Of a DNA stretch of 64,000 nt, positions 56,813-64,000 are shown piece after piece (position 1 is the stretch's first letter; each line of letters starts with the position of its first letter). A program made the translations under genes and the position numbers. The stretch is taken from NCBI RefSeq assembly GCF_024519435.1, contig NZ_JALJRZ010000003.1, forward strand, positions 310,001 through 374,000. Reading direction: 5' to 3'. The DNA comes from Terrabacter sp. Ter38 (GTDB taxonomy: Bacteria > Actinomycetota > Actinomycetes > Actinomycetales > Dermatophilaceae). The notes beneath the pieces are model-generated. The model was not told where the DNA came from and did no database searches. It was given only the letters and a program-made list of their open reading frames with translations.

Positions 56813-57594
56813 GCCTGCAGATCAAGGAGATCCACCTCGCTGTCGACGACCCGACGAGCGAGGCCTGGCTCGAGGTGCACCACGCAGCCAACCGTCACGT
56901 GTGGGGCGACGACGCCGAGCGCACGTCGGTCGCCGAGATCGTGGACGTCGCGGAGCGCCGCCACGAGGTGCGGCGTTCCTTCCTCGTCATCGAGGATGGG
57001 CGGACCTCCCGACTGCCGCGGCCCAGACGATCCGCCGGACCCGCGACAACGTCGGGACCGCAGGCCTCTGGCTGTCGGTCCACCCCGACCGCCAGAGGCA
57101 GGGGATCGGCTCGTCCCTCCTCGCCCGGTGCGAGCAGGTGCTGCGCGACGACGGGTGTGAACGCGTCCACGAGCACAGTGGCGCGCCGGTCGAGAACGGT
57201 GACGCGGCAACCGGATTCGCCCACGCGAACGGCTACCGGCAGACCCTCCTCGACCTCCGGCAGGACCTGGCCCTGCCGGTTGACGCTGCCGCGCTGACTG
57301 CGCTCGACCCCCGACCAGACCCGGCGGCATACGTCATCGAGACCTCGGTCGACGGGCTCCCCGAGGAGTGGCTCGAGGACCGCGCGCTGCTCGCACGACG
57401 GATGAGCACCGACGCCCCGTCCGGCGACATCGACCTCGACGAGGAGGACTCTCGGCGCCCTCCGGCGGGAGCGCCCCGACGTCACGACGGTGCGCACGTG
57501 GAACGCCGACACGAACACCCACATGGTCGCCATCAACGAGCGGATGGGCTTCGTCGTCACGGGCTGGACGCGGGAGTGGGTCAAGCACCTCTGA
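56809..57594 (+). pseudogene. Decayed tandem copy of the two-domain GNAT gene
   Basis: Starts at ATG 56809 overlapping the intact gene and reads LQIKEIHLAVDDPTSEAWLEVHHAANRHVWGDD in one frame until about 57003. From about 57010 the likeness continues in the next frame (TAGLWLSVHPDRQRQGIGSSLLARCEQVL) through PEEWLEDRALLARRMSTDAPSGDIDLDEED at about 57450. It then jumps, without the whole middle of domain 2, to a third frame LRRERPDVTTVRTWNADTNTHMVAINERMGF ending at 57594. So at least one deletion with frameshift near 57005 and one of about 250 bases near 57450. No single frame gives a working protein. Confidence 0.85.
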
Positions 57595-57679
57595 GCCCGG
57601 CGCCGGAACCGGGGGAGGGCACGCAGCGTCCCTGCCCTGCGGCGCACCGGTGGTCGGTGCCGCAGACAGGAGACCCCTC

Positions 57680-58168
57680 ATGGTCCGGAACGTCTTCGCC
57701 TCGCTGGCCGTCGGGGTCCTCGCCCTCGCCGCGTGCACCTCGTCCCCGGCCGACGCCCCGTCTCCCGGGGCCTCCGGGTCGGTCGCTGCGAACGTCCGCG
57801 CGCAGGCGCTCTGGGCCGACCGGACGGCGTACGTCGGCGACAACTCCAGGGTCCTCGCCCTCGTCGAGGACGCCGGCTTCGGGCCGGTGGGCAGCTACTC
57901 GCTCTCGCTGTGGACGACTCGCCCTCCGTATGCCGTGACGATCACCGTCACCGACCCGGCCAAGCCGCTCGATGCGACCGACCTCACCGGACCGGCCACG
58001 TTGCTGCTCGGCACGGTGACCAACCTCGACGCCGTCCACGTCACCGGTCCGGGCCGCGAGTTCTCGCTGACGGCGCGTGAGGCGACCGCGGCCCTCGGGC
58101 ACGACGTCAAGATGCTGGGCACCGACCGCACCGCCCTCGCCGACTACGTCCGATCGCTCGGCGACTGA
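57680..58168 (+). CDS. Small lipoprotein of unknown function
   Basis: 162 residues. Signal peptide with lipobox ALAAC (Cys19). After a short Ser/Pro linker, about 130 residues with beta-type segments (TAYVGDNSRVLALVEDAGFGPVGSYSLSLWTTRPPYAVTITV, ATLLLGTVTNLDAVHVTGPG) and no known motif. The ATG at 57680 has AGGAGA 7 bases upstream. It lies between the decayed GNAT and the ABC transporter; no functional link visible. Confidence 0.75.
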   Translation: MVRNVFASLAVGVLALAACTSSPADAPSPGASGSVAANVRAQALWADRTAYVGDNSRVLALVEDAGFGPVGSYSLSLWTTRPPYAVTITVTDPAKPLDATDLTGPATLLLGTVTNLDAVHVTGPGREFSLTAREATAALGHDVKMLGTDRTALADYVRSLGD

Positions 58169-58257
58169 GCGTCTCCCCGGCGGTGGGCGACACGCCGGGC
58201 GGGAATGCCGGCGGCTCGCGCCGGGTTGGCACGCGATGACACCGTCAACGCTTGATT

Positions 58258-58281
58258 ATGCCCATCCCAAGGTGGGCTTAT
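58258..58281. promoter_or_regulatory. Inverted repeat in the promoter region of the amino-acid ABC transporter
   Basis: ATGCCCA (58258-58264) and TGGGCTTAT (58273-58281) are inverted half-sites (6 of 7) in an A/T-rich block (58252-58286) that also contains TTGATT and TAGGTT, possible -35/-10 elements. It may bind the transporter regulator. The first ATG of the operon is 50 bases downstream. Confidence 0.45.
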
Positions 58282-58331
58282 AGGTTGCCGAGGTCATCAC
58301 CACCCGACCGATCCACCAGGAAGTGCCCACC

Positions 58332-59144
58332 ATGCGTTCGAGGTTCACCCTCACCGCCCTGCTCGCCACGCTCGTCGCCGTCGTCCTCACCGCCTGCAGC
58401 ACAGGCTCGTCCGGCGGCTCGGACCTCGAGTCCGTCAAGCAGGCGGGCGTCCTGCGCGTCGCCACGGAGGGCACCTACTCGCCGTTCTCGTTCCACGACC
58501 CGAAGACGAACGCCCTGACCGGCTACGACGTCGAGGTCGCGAAGGCCGTCGCCGACAAGCTCGGCGTCAAGGTCGAGTACGTCGAGACACCCTGGGACGC
58601 CATCTTCGCCGGCCTCGCCGCCAACCGCTACGACGTCGTCGTCAACCAGGTGACGAAGAACCCCGAGCGAGCCGGCCTGTACGGCCTGAGCAGCACCTAC
58701 ACGTGGTCCGAGGGCGTCATCGCGACCCGGGCCGACGACGCGTCCATCACCTCGCTCACGAACATCGAGGGCAAGAAGTCCGCGCAGAGCCTGACGAGCA
58801 ACTGGGCCAAGGTCGCCAAGGACGCCGGCGCCCAGGTGGAGTCGGTCGAGGGGTTCACCCAGGCCATCACCCTCCTCAAGCAGTCGCGGGTCGACGCGAC
58901 CGTCAACGACAGCCTCGCGATCCTCGACTACCTGAAGTCGACGGGCGACACGACGGTGAAGATCGCGGCGAAGACCGGTGACGTCTCCGAGCAGGTCGTC
59001 GCGACCCGCAAGGGCTCCGACCTCGTCGCCGCCATCGACAAGGCGCTCGCCGACCTCGAGGCCGACGGCACCCTGAGCAAGATCTCGCAGAAGTACTTCT
59101 CGGCCGACGTCTCGAAGCAGCCGGCCGGCGCCTCCGGTTCGTGA
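58332..59144 (+). CDS. Amino-acid ABC transporter substrate-binding lipoprotein
   Basis: 270 residues. Lipobox LTAC (Cys22). VLRVATEGTYSPFSFHDPKTNALTGYDVEVAKAVADKLGVKVEYVETPWDAIFAGLAANRYDVVVNQVT is the usual opening of family-3 periplasmic-binding proteins, with Phe and Arg/Asp positions for an alpha-amino acid. It catches the substrate outside and passes it to the permease. Most like cystine/glutamine-type binders. ATG at 58332 with AGGAAG 8 bases upstream. Confidence 0.92.
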   Translation: MRSRFTLTALLATLVAVVLTACSTGSSGGSDLESVKQAGVLRVATEGTYSPFSFHDPKTNALTGYDVEVAKAVADKLGVKVEYVETPWDAIFAGLAANRYDVVVNQVTKNPERAGLYGLSSTYTWSEGVIATRADDASITSLTNIEGKKSAQSLTSNWAKVAKDAGAQVESVEGFTQAITLLKQSRVDATVNDSLAILDYLKSTGDTTVKIAAKTGDVSEQVVATRKGSDLVAAIDKALADLEADGTLSKISQKYFSADVSKQPAGASGS

Positions 59145-59151
59145 GCGGGTC

Positions 59152-59820
59152 GTGAACGAACAGACGACCCAGCTGGTCCTCGACTCGCTGGGCCCGCTCT
59201 TGCGGGCCACGGTGACCACGACCATCCCCCTGACCCTCATCAGCTTCGTCCTCGGACTGGCCCTCGCGCTCGGCGTCGCCCTCATGCGGCTGTCGTCGGT
59301 GCGGGTGGTCTCGTCCGTGGCGCGCATCTACATCTCGCTGGTGCGCGGCACGCCGCTGCTGCTCCAGCTGTTCATCATCTTCTACGGGCTGCCCGCCCTC
59401 GGGGTGCGCTTCGACCCCTTCCCGGCGGCGGTTCTCGCCTTCACGCTCAACGTCGGCGGCTACGCGGCCGAGGTGATCCGGTCGGCCATCCTCTCGGTCC
59501 CCAAGGGCCAGTGGGAGGCCGCCTCGACGGTCGGGATGGGCTACGTCACGACCCTGCGCCGGGTCGTCCTGCCGCAGGCCGCGCGGACGGCGATCCCCCC
59601 GCTGTCCAACACGCTCATCTCCCTCGTCAAGGACACCTCGCTGGCCTCGACCATCCAGGTCACCGAGCTGCTCCGCGTGGCCCAGGAGGCCGCGGCGCCC
59701 ACGTACGAGTTCTTCGTCCTCTACGGCGTCGCCGCCATCTACTACTGGGTGGTGTGCCTCGTCCTCTCCTTCACCCAGGCCCGTCTCGAGGAACGACAGA
59801 ACAGGTACGTCGCAACATGA
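59152..59820 (+). CDS. Amino-acid ABC transporter permease
   Basis: 222 residues with five or so helices. [23 protein letters not shown] and [59 protein letters not shown] are the His/Glu/Gln-type permease motif (EAA loop). Seven bases after the binding-protein gene; the stop overlaps the ATP-binding gene (ATGA). Confidence 0.95.
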   Translation: MNEQTTQLVLDSLGPLLRATVTTTIPLTLISFVLGLALALGVALMRLSSVRVVSSVARIYISLVRGTPLLLQLFIIFYGLPALGVRFDPFPAAVLAFTLNVGGYAAEVIRSAILSVPKGQWEAASTVGMGYVTTLRRVVLPQAARTAIPPLSNTLISLVKDTSLASTIQVTELLRVAQEAAAPTYEFFVLYGVAAIYYWVVCLVLSFTQARLEERQNRYVAT

Positions 59821-60626
59821 CCGAGCCCACCACGCCCCTCACGACGACGAACTCCGCTGTGCTGCAGCCCGGCCCGCTCGTGTCGGTGTCGGCCCTCGCG
59901 AAGTCGTTCGGCCACCACGAAGTGCTCCGGTCGATCGACTTCGAGGTTGCCCCCGGCAGTGTCACCGTCCTCATCGGCCCGTCCGGTTCGGGCAAGACGA
60001 CGGTGCTTCGCTCTCTCAACGCGCTCGATGTCGCCGACGCGGGTGTCGTCCGCATCGGTGAGGTCGAGGTCGACTTCGCACAGCGTCCGGTGACCAAGCA
60101 GCAGGTGGCGACCCTTCGCGCCCAGAGTGGCATGGTCTTCCAGTCGCACCATCTCTTCCCGCACCTGACGGTCCTCGAGAACGTCACGGCGGGTCCGGTC
60201 CTCGCGCAGCGTCGCGACCGGTCCGAGGTGGCGCGGGAGGCACTCGAGCTGCTCCGGCTCGTGGGGCTCGAGGAGAAGGCCGACGCCTACCCGTACCAGC
60301 TCTCCGGCGGCCAGCAGCAGCGCGTCGGCATCGCCCGCGCGCTCGCGATCAAGCCCCAGCTGATGCTCTTCGACGAGCCGACGTCGGCCCTCGACCCGGA
60401 GCTCGTCGGCGAGGTGCTGATGGTCATGAAGAACCTGGCGGCACAGGGCTGGACGATGGTCGTGGTCACGCACGAGATCCGTTTCGCCCAGCAGGTCGCA
60501 GACCAGGTGCTCTTCATGGACGGCGGCGTCATCGTCGAACGCGGCACTCCGGACGAGGTGCTGACCCGGCCGCGCACCGAGCGTGCCCGCCAGTTCCTCC
60601 ACCGCATCCTCGACCCCCTCGACTGA
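59817..60626 (+). CDS. Amino-acid ABC transporter ATP-binding protein
   Basis: 269 residues. Walker [11 protein letters not shown]-loop [14 protein letters not shown], signature [19 protein letters not shown], Walker [15 protein letters not shown] and the His switch VVTHEIRFA are all intact; polar amino-acid (GlnQ/TcyC) type. It powers uptake with the two genes before it. Substrate probably a polar or sulfur amino acid, to be tested. ATG at 59817, 4-base overlap with the permease gene. Confidence 0.96.
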   Translation: MTEPTTPLTTTNSAVLQPGPLVSVSALAKSFGHHEVLRSIDFEVAPGSVTVLIGPSGSGKTTVLRSLNALDVADAGVVRIGEVEVDFAQRPVTKQQVATLRAQSGMVFQSHHLFPHLTVLENVTAGPVLAQRRDRSEVAREALELLRLVGLEEKADAYPYQLSGGQQQRVGIARALAIKPQLMLFDEPTSALDPELVGEVLMVMKNLAAQGWTMVVVTHEIRFAQQVADQVLFMDGGVIVERGTPDEVLTRPRTERARQFLHRILDPLD

Positions 60627-60675
60627 GCACTCCTGCGGCGCCACCGGATCCGAGGACGTATGCCGTCCGGCCGGC

Positions 60676-61392
60676 TCAGGCGACGAGGCGCGCCCGGTCG
60701 ACGGCGCGCTCCACCACCGTCGCCATCTCGGCGTAGCCGCGGTCGTTGGGATGGAACCTGTCGGACGCGAGCCGGCCCCGCCATGACCGGGGCCCGTCAC
60801 GGCGCATGTCGACGAGGACGAGGCGTCCGGCGTCGGCGCGTTCGCGCAGCATGGCGTCGACAGCGCGGGCCTCGCGGTGCGGGTTGGGCAGGTTCGAGAC
60901 GAGCGCACCCTCGGGCAGCCGATCGAGCATGGCCGCGAAGCGCTCGACGAGCCCGCGACGGTGGCGACGCACGACGACGTCGTTCGAACCGATGACGACC
61001 GTGACCAGAGCGGGCGTCCGGCCCTCCGGGGCCAGGGCCTCGAGAGCCGGCAGCTGCCGGTCGAGCACGTCCTCGACCCGCGCGCCGTTGACCCCGAGGT
61101 TGACGACGCGGTGGTCCCACCCGCGCACGGCGAGCCGCTCGCTCAGCTGCCCGACCCATCCGCGGTCCGGGGCACTCGCCCCGATGCCCTGCGTCATGGA
61201 GTCACCCAGAGCGACCCACAGGCGCCCGTCGCCCTCGGCGGCCACACGGTTGTGGGACTCCCACCACACGGCATACGGCAGCACCTGCTCCTGGACCGAG
61301 CGGATGCCGGGGAAGGCCGCCCCGAGCGCCGACAGCACGGGGCCGCGCGGCCGCTCACTGCGGTTGCTGTAGTCGAAGTCGGGCGCCACCAC
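60676..61392 (-). CDS. SGNH/GDSL hydrolase, cytoplasmic type
   Basis: About 238 residues. [23 protein letters not shown] is block I with catalytic Ser; [13 protein letters not shown] gives the Gly block; [15 protein letters not shown] the Asn block; [15 protein letters not shown] the Asp-His pair. No signal peptide. The frame is open far upstream; the GTG at 61392 (or 61389) is chosen because the space before belongs to the divergent CGS promoter. Esterase of unknown substrate. Confidence 0.85.
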   Translation of the reverse strand: MVAPDFDYSNRSERPRGPVLSALGAAFPGIRSVQEQVLPYAVWWESHNRVAAEGDGRLWVALGDSMTQGIGASAPDRGWVGQLSERLAVRGWDHRVVNLGVNGARVEDVLDRQLPALEALAPEGRTPALVTVVIGSNDVVVRRHRRGLVERFAAMLDRLPEGALVSNLPNPHREARAVDAMLRERADAGRLVLVDMRRDGPRSWRGRLASDRFHPNDRGYAEMATVVERAVDRARLVA

Positions 61393-61443
61393 GGCAGCAT
61401 CGCAGACGCCCGGGCGGCCGTCGGGCAGGTGACGCTCAGGGCA

Positions 61444-61449
61444 TAGGCT
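61444..61449 (+). promoter_or_regulatory. -10 box TAGGCT for the CGS-type gene (leaderless)
   Basis: TAGGCT ends 7 bases before the ATG at 61457, with GTCCCC between and no Shine-Dalgarno, the same arrangement as at 35776. Confidence 0.65.
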
Positions 61450-61456
61450 CGTCCCC

Positions 61457-62635
61457 ATGTCTGACGAGCACGGCTTCTCCACACGCGCCATCCACGCCGG
61501 CCAGGAGGCCGACGCGCTCACCGGAGCGGTGGTGCCCCCGATCTACCAGGTCTCGACCTACAAGCAGGACGGTATCGGCGGCTTCCGGAGCGGCTACGAG
61601 TACAGCCGGTCGGCCAACCCGACGCGCACCGCGCTCGAGGAGTGCATCGCCGCGCTCGAGGGCGGCAGCCGCGGCTTCGCCTTCGCGTCCGGACTCGCCG
61701 GCCAGGACACCGTGGCCCGCGCGCTGCTCGTCCCCGGAGACCACGTCGTCGTCCCGAACGACGCCTACGGCGGCACGTACCGCTACTTCAACAAGGTCGC
61801 GAAGCCCCAGGGCATCGAGCACTCCATCGCGAACATGGGCGACCTCGAGGCGGTCCGCGCCGCGATCCGCCCGGGGCAGACGAGGATGGTCTGGGTCGAG
61901 ACCCCGACCAACCCGCTGCTCGGCATCGCCGACATCGAGGCCATCGCCGCGATCGCCCACGAGGCGGGTGCCGTCCTCGTCGTCGACAACACGTTCGCGA
62001 CGGCCTACCTCCAGAGTCCCCTGGCGCTCGGCGCCGACGTCGTGACGCACTCGACGACGAAGTACTCCGGCGGGCACAGCGACGTCGTCGGCGGCGCCGT
62101 CGTGACGGCCGCGAGCATCACGGTGCCGGGCTACGAGGACGCGGAGGAGCGGATCGCCTTCCACCAGAACAGCATCGGTGGCGTCGCCGGACCGTTCGAC
62201 TCCTGGCTGACCCTGCGCGGTCTCAAGACCCTCGCGATCCGCATGGAGCGCCACTGCGACAACGCCGAGAAGGTCGTCGATTTCCTCGAGGGCCACGACG
62301 GCGTCTCGCAGGTGCTCTACCCGGGCCTGCCCGGCCACGCCAACCACGACGTGGCCGCACGCCAGATGAAGCGCTTCGGCGGGATGGTCAGCTTCCGGAT
62401 GCGTCGCGGTGAGGACGCCGCCGTCAAGGCGTGCGCAGCCGTCAGCCTCTGGACGCTGGGGGAGTCGCTCGGCGGTGTCGAGTCGCTCATCGAGCACCCG
62501 GGCCGGATGACGCACGCGAGCGTCGCCGGCACCGAGCTCGAGGTGCCCTCGGACCTCATCCGTCTCTCGGTCGGCATCGAGGACGTCGGCGACCTCGTCG
62601 CCGATCTGCGCGAGGCGCTCGACATCCACGGCTGA
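61457..62635 (+). CDS. metB: Cystathionine gamma-synthase / gamma-lyase (PLP)
   Basis: 392 residues. Cys/Met metabolism PLP enzyme. SGYEYSRSANPTRTALEECIAALEGG holds the substrate and PLP phosphate Tyr/Arg, GDHVVVPNDAYGGTYRYF the stacking Tyr, and HSTTKYSGGHSDVVGG the PLP Lys202. Makes cystathionine from O-acyl-homoserine and cysteine, or splits it; sequence alone does not decide. With CBS at 29 kb and the amino-acid transporter just before, it fits sulfur amino-acid supply. Leaderless. Confidence 0.93.
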   Translation: MSDEHGFSTRAIHAGQEADALTGAVVPPIYQVSTYKQDGIGGFRSGYEYSRSANPTRTALEECIAALEGGSRGFAFASGLAGQDTVARALLVPGDHVVVPNDAYGGTYRYFNKVAKPQGIEHSIANMGDLEAVRAAIRPGQTRMVWVETPTNPLLGIADIEAIAAIAHEAGAVLVVDNTFATAYLQSPLALGADVVTHSTTKYSGGHSDVVGGAVVTAASITVPGYEDAEERIAFHQNSIGGVAGPFDSWLTLRGLKTLAIRMERHCDNAEKVVDFLEGHDGVSQVLYPGLPGHANHDVAARQMKRFGGMVSFRMRRGEDAAVKACAAVSLWTLGESLGGVESLIEHPGRMTHASVAGTELEVPSDLIRLSVGIEDVGDLVADLREALDIHG

Positions 62636-62665
62636 CGCTCCGCCACGAGACCGCGACCACCGCGC

Positions 62666-64000
62666 ATGACGATCCTCGCCGTCGACTTCGGGTCGACCTT
62701 CACCAAGGGTGCCCTCCTCGCCGACGACGGCGCCGTGCTCGGCACGGCATCGACCCCGACGACCGGCACCGACGGCCGGGGCGACATCCTCGACGGCTAC
62801 CGGACGGTGCGCGACGAGCTGGACGTCCCCGACGACGCGACGGTGCGTGCCTGCTCGAGCGCGGGTGGCGGGCTGCGGCTCGCCGTCGTCGGCTACGAGC
62901 GCACCGTCACCGCCCAGGCCGGGCACCGGGTCGGGCTGTCGGCCGGGGCCAAGGTCGTCCACGTCGCGGCCGGGGAGCTGACGACCGGCGACGTCGCGGG
63001 CATCCGCGCGGCCCGGCCCGACATGATCCTGCTCGTCGGCGGCACCGACGGCGGCAACAGCAACGTCCTGCTGCACAACGCCGCCCGGCTCGCCAAGGGG
63101 GCCATCGGCGGTCACGGGGCGCACGCCGTACCGGTCGTCGTCGCCGGCAACGTCGACGCGCGCGACGATGCGGCGGCCGTCCTCGCGACGACGGGCCGGC
63201 CGACGGTCCTCGCCGAGAACGTCCTCCCGCAGATCGGGGTCATCGCGCCCGAGTCGGCGCGGGCGGCGATCCGCGACGCCTTCCTGCGCCACGTCATCGG
63301 CGGCAAGGGGCTCTCGCACGACCCGGCCTTCGCCTCGATGGTCGAGGCCGCGACCCCTGACGTCGTCCTGCGCGGCGTCGAGGTGCTGGCGTCGGTGACC
63401 GACGGCGGCGACGTCCTCGTCGTCGACATCGGCGGTGCGACGACCGACGTCTACTCCTGCCTGACGCCCGAGGGTGAGGACGCCGGCCTGCGCAAGGACG
63501 TCGTCGCCCCCCTGTGGCACGCCCGCACCGTCGAGGGCGACCTCGGCATGCGGTGGAACGCCGAGCACGTCGTCGAGGCCGCCGTGGCCGAGCACCTGCT
63601 CGACACGGTGGCCGACCCCGACGCCCTGACCGCGTATGCCGCCCGCGTCCACGAGCGCCCCGGCTCGCTCCCCGTCGACGACGGTGAGCGTGCGCTCGAC
63701 CTCGAGCTCGCGCGGCTCGCGGCGCTCGTCGCGGTGCGCCGGCACGCGCGCCCGGCCCAGCCGACGGAGTCGCCGCGACCGCTGGCGAACGTCACGGCGC
63801 TCGTCGGGTCCGGGGGAGTGCTGCGCCACACCGACGCCGCCGGGCGCGACCACGTGCTCGGGGCGGTCCTCGCCGACCACGCCGGAGGCTGGAAGGTGCC
63901 GCGCGCCGCGCGCGCGACGGTCGACACGGCATACCTTCTCTTCGCTGCCGGCCTGCTCGCCGACGACCCCGACGACGGGCGCGTCGCCCGAGCCGTCGCC
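62666..64000 (+). CDS. GlmL/MutL family ATPase, cut by the window end
   Basis: 445 codons without stop to the end of the window. MTILAVDFGSTFTKGALLADDG is the phosphate-1 loop of an ASKHA ATPase; LLVGGTDGGNSN and VLVVDIGGATTDVYS are further family motifs. This is the GlmL/MutL group found beside B12-dependent mutases (glutamate mutase GlmS/GlmE, ornithine or lysine aminomutase) and thought to repair or load the cofactor; it is not the mismatch-repair MutL. ATG at 62666, 30 bases after the CGS-type gene. The next gene may be the mutase, outside the window. Confidence 0.88.
   Translation, partial: MTILAVDFGSTFTKGALLADDGAVLGTASTPTTGTDGRGDILDGYRTVRDELDVPDDATVRACSSAGGGLRLAVVGYERTVTAQAGHRVGLSAGAKVVHVAAGELTTGDVAGIRAARPDMILLVGGTDGGNSNVLLHNAARLAKGAIGGHGAHAVPVVVAGNVDARDDAAAVLATTGRPTVLAENVLPQIGVIAPESARAAIRDAFLRHVIGGKGLSHDPAFASMVEAATPDVVLRGVEVLASVTDGGDVLVVDIGGATTDVYSCLTPEGEDAGLRKDVVAPLWHARTVEGDLGMRWNAEHVVEAAVAEHLLDTVADPDALTAYAARVHERPGSLPVDDGERALDLELARLAALVAVRRHARPAQPTESPRPLANVTALVGSGGVLRHTDAAGRDHVLGAVLADHAGGWKVPRAARATVDTAYLLFAAGLLADDPDDGRVARAVA

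Noticed and set aside
62666-64000. DNA mismatch repair MutL
   Set aside because: The motifs are those of ASKHA ATPases of the GlmL group, not the GHKL ATPase of mismatch-repair MutL.

Overview
This 64-kb window is chromosomal DNA from a high-GC (about 70% by eye) Gram-positive actinobacterium. The genes run mfd, SurA-like lipoprotein, mazG, (sugar transferase), eno, divIC/ftsB-like, DUF501, ppx. This is the usual actinobacterial order, with one insertion. Many GTG/TTG starts, 4-base stop/start overlaps and start codons lying 6-7 bases after a TANNNT -10 box with no Shine-Dalgarno (leaderless genes) fit the same group. Micrococcales, possibly Intrasporangiaceae, is my best guess from general gene style; the window has no rRNA or other taxonomic marker to prove it.

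Layout. 1-10.5 kb is an exopolysaccharide (EPS) locus in two convergent blocks. The plus-strand block has a polysaccharide deacetylase, a Wzz/BY-kinase-like chain-length protein and a GDPD lipoprotein. The minus-strand block has a DUF1972 glycosyltransferase, a methyltransferase, an acyltransferase-SGNH membrane protein, a TagD-like cytidylyltransferase, a CDP-alcohol phosphatidyltransferase and a GT4 glycosyltransferase. 10.8-21.9 kb is housekeeping DNA (mfd to ppx), interrupted at 16.3-17.8 kb by a polyprenyl-phosphate sugar transferase that probably starts synthesis of the same EPS. 21.9-31.7 kb holds an MptB-type mannosyltransferase, a tRNA with anticodon UAA, a Bax-inhibitor-like membrane protein, a thiolase, an LppX/LprG-like lipoprotein, an SGNH hydrolase, cystathionine beta-synthase, an HhH-GPD protein and a YigZ protein. 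31.8-36.6 kb has a WXG-like protein, a CrcB/FluC pair, a CbiX chelatase, a divergent hxlR/qorB-like pair with an evident operator, a 32-bp phased inverted repeat array and an alpha/beta hydrolase. 36.7-41.0 kb is a cell-envelope two-component locus (NarL regulator, PspC-histidine kinase, PspC/LiaF-like protein). 41.2-43.1 kb is an M13 metallopeptidase. 44.3-54.9 kb is one giant (3511 aa) Sec-exported protein with RTX-type calcium-binding repeats. 55-64 kb carries msrA, a two-domain GNAT gene and its decayed tandem copy, a small lipoprotein, a polar amino-acid ABC transporter, an SGNH hydrolase, cystathionine gamma-synthase and the start of a GlmL/MutL ATPase gene that leaves the window.

Genes working together. 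The EPS genes, the sugar transferase and possibly MptB serve cell-surface glycan. CBS, the CGS-type enzyme, the amino-acid ABC transporter and MsrA all concern sulfur amino acids or methionine, but they are scattered rather than one operon. PspC-kinase/regulator and its divergent PspC partner look like one envelope-stress module.

Main unusual signals: (1) an octamer GTATGCCG/CGGCATAC found 32 times between 10.8 and 64 kb but not once in the 10.8-kb EPS segment or in the inserted sugar-transferase gene; (2) a symmetrical array of eight sites with exact 32-bp period at 35432-35679; (3) a tRNA with UAA anticodon but no long variable arm; (4) a candidate pathway adding a phospho-polyol to EPS; (5) a visibly decaying GNAT duplicate. 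No insertion sequence, prophage or CRISPR was seen.
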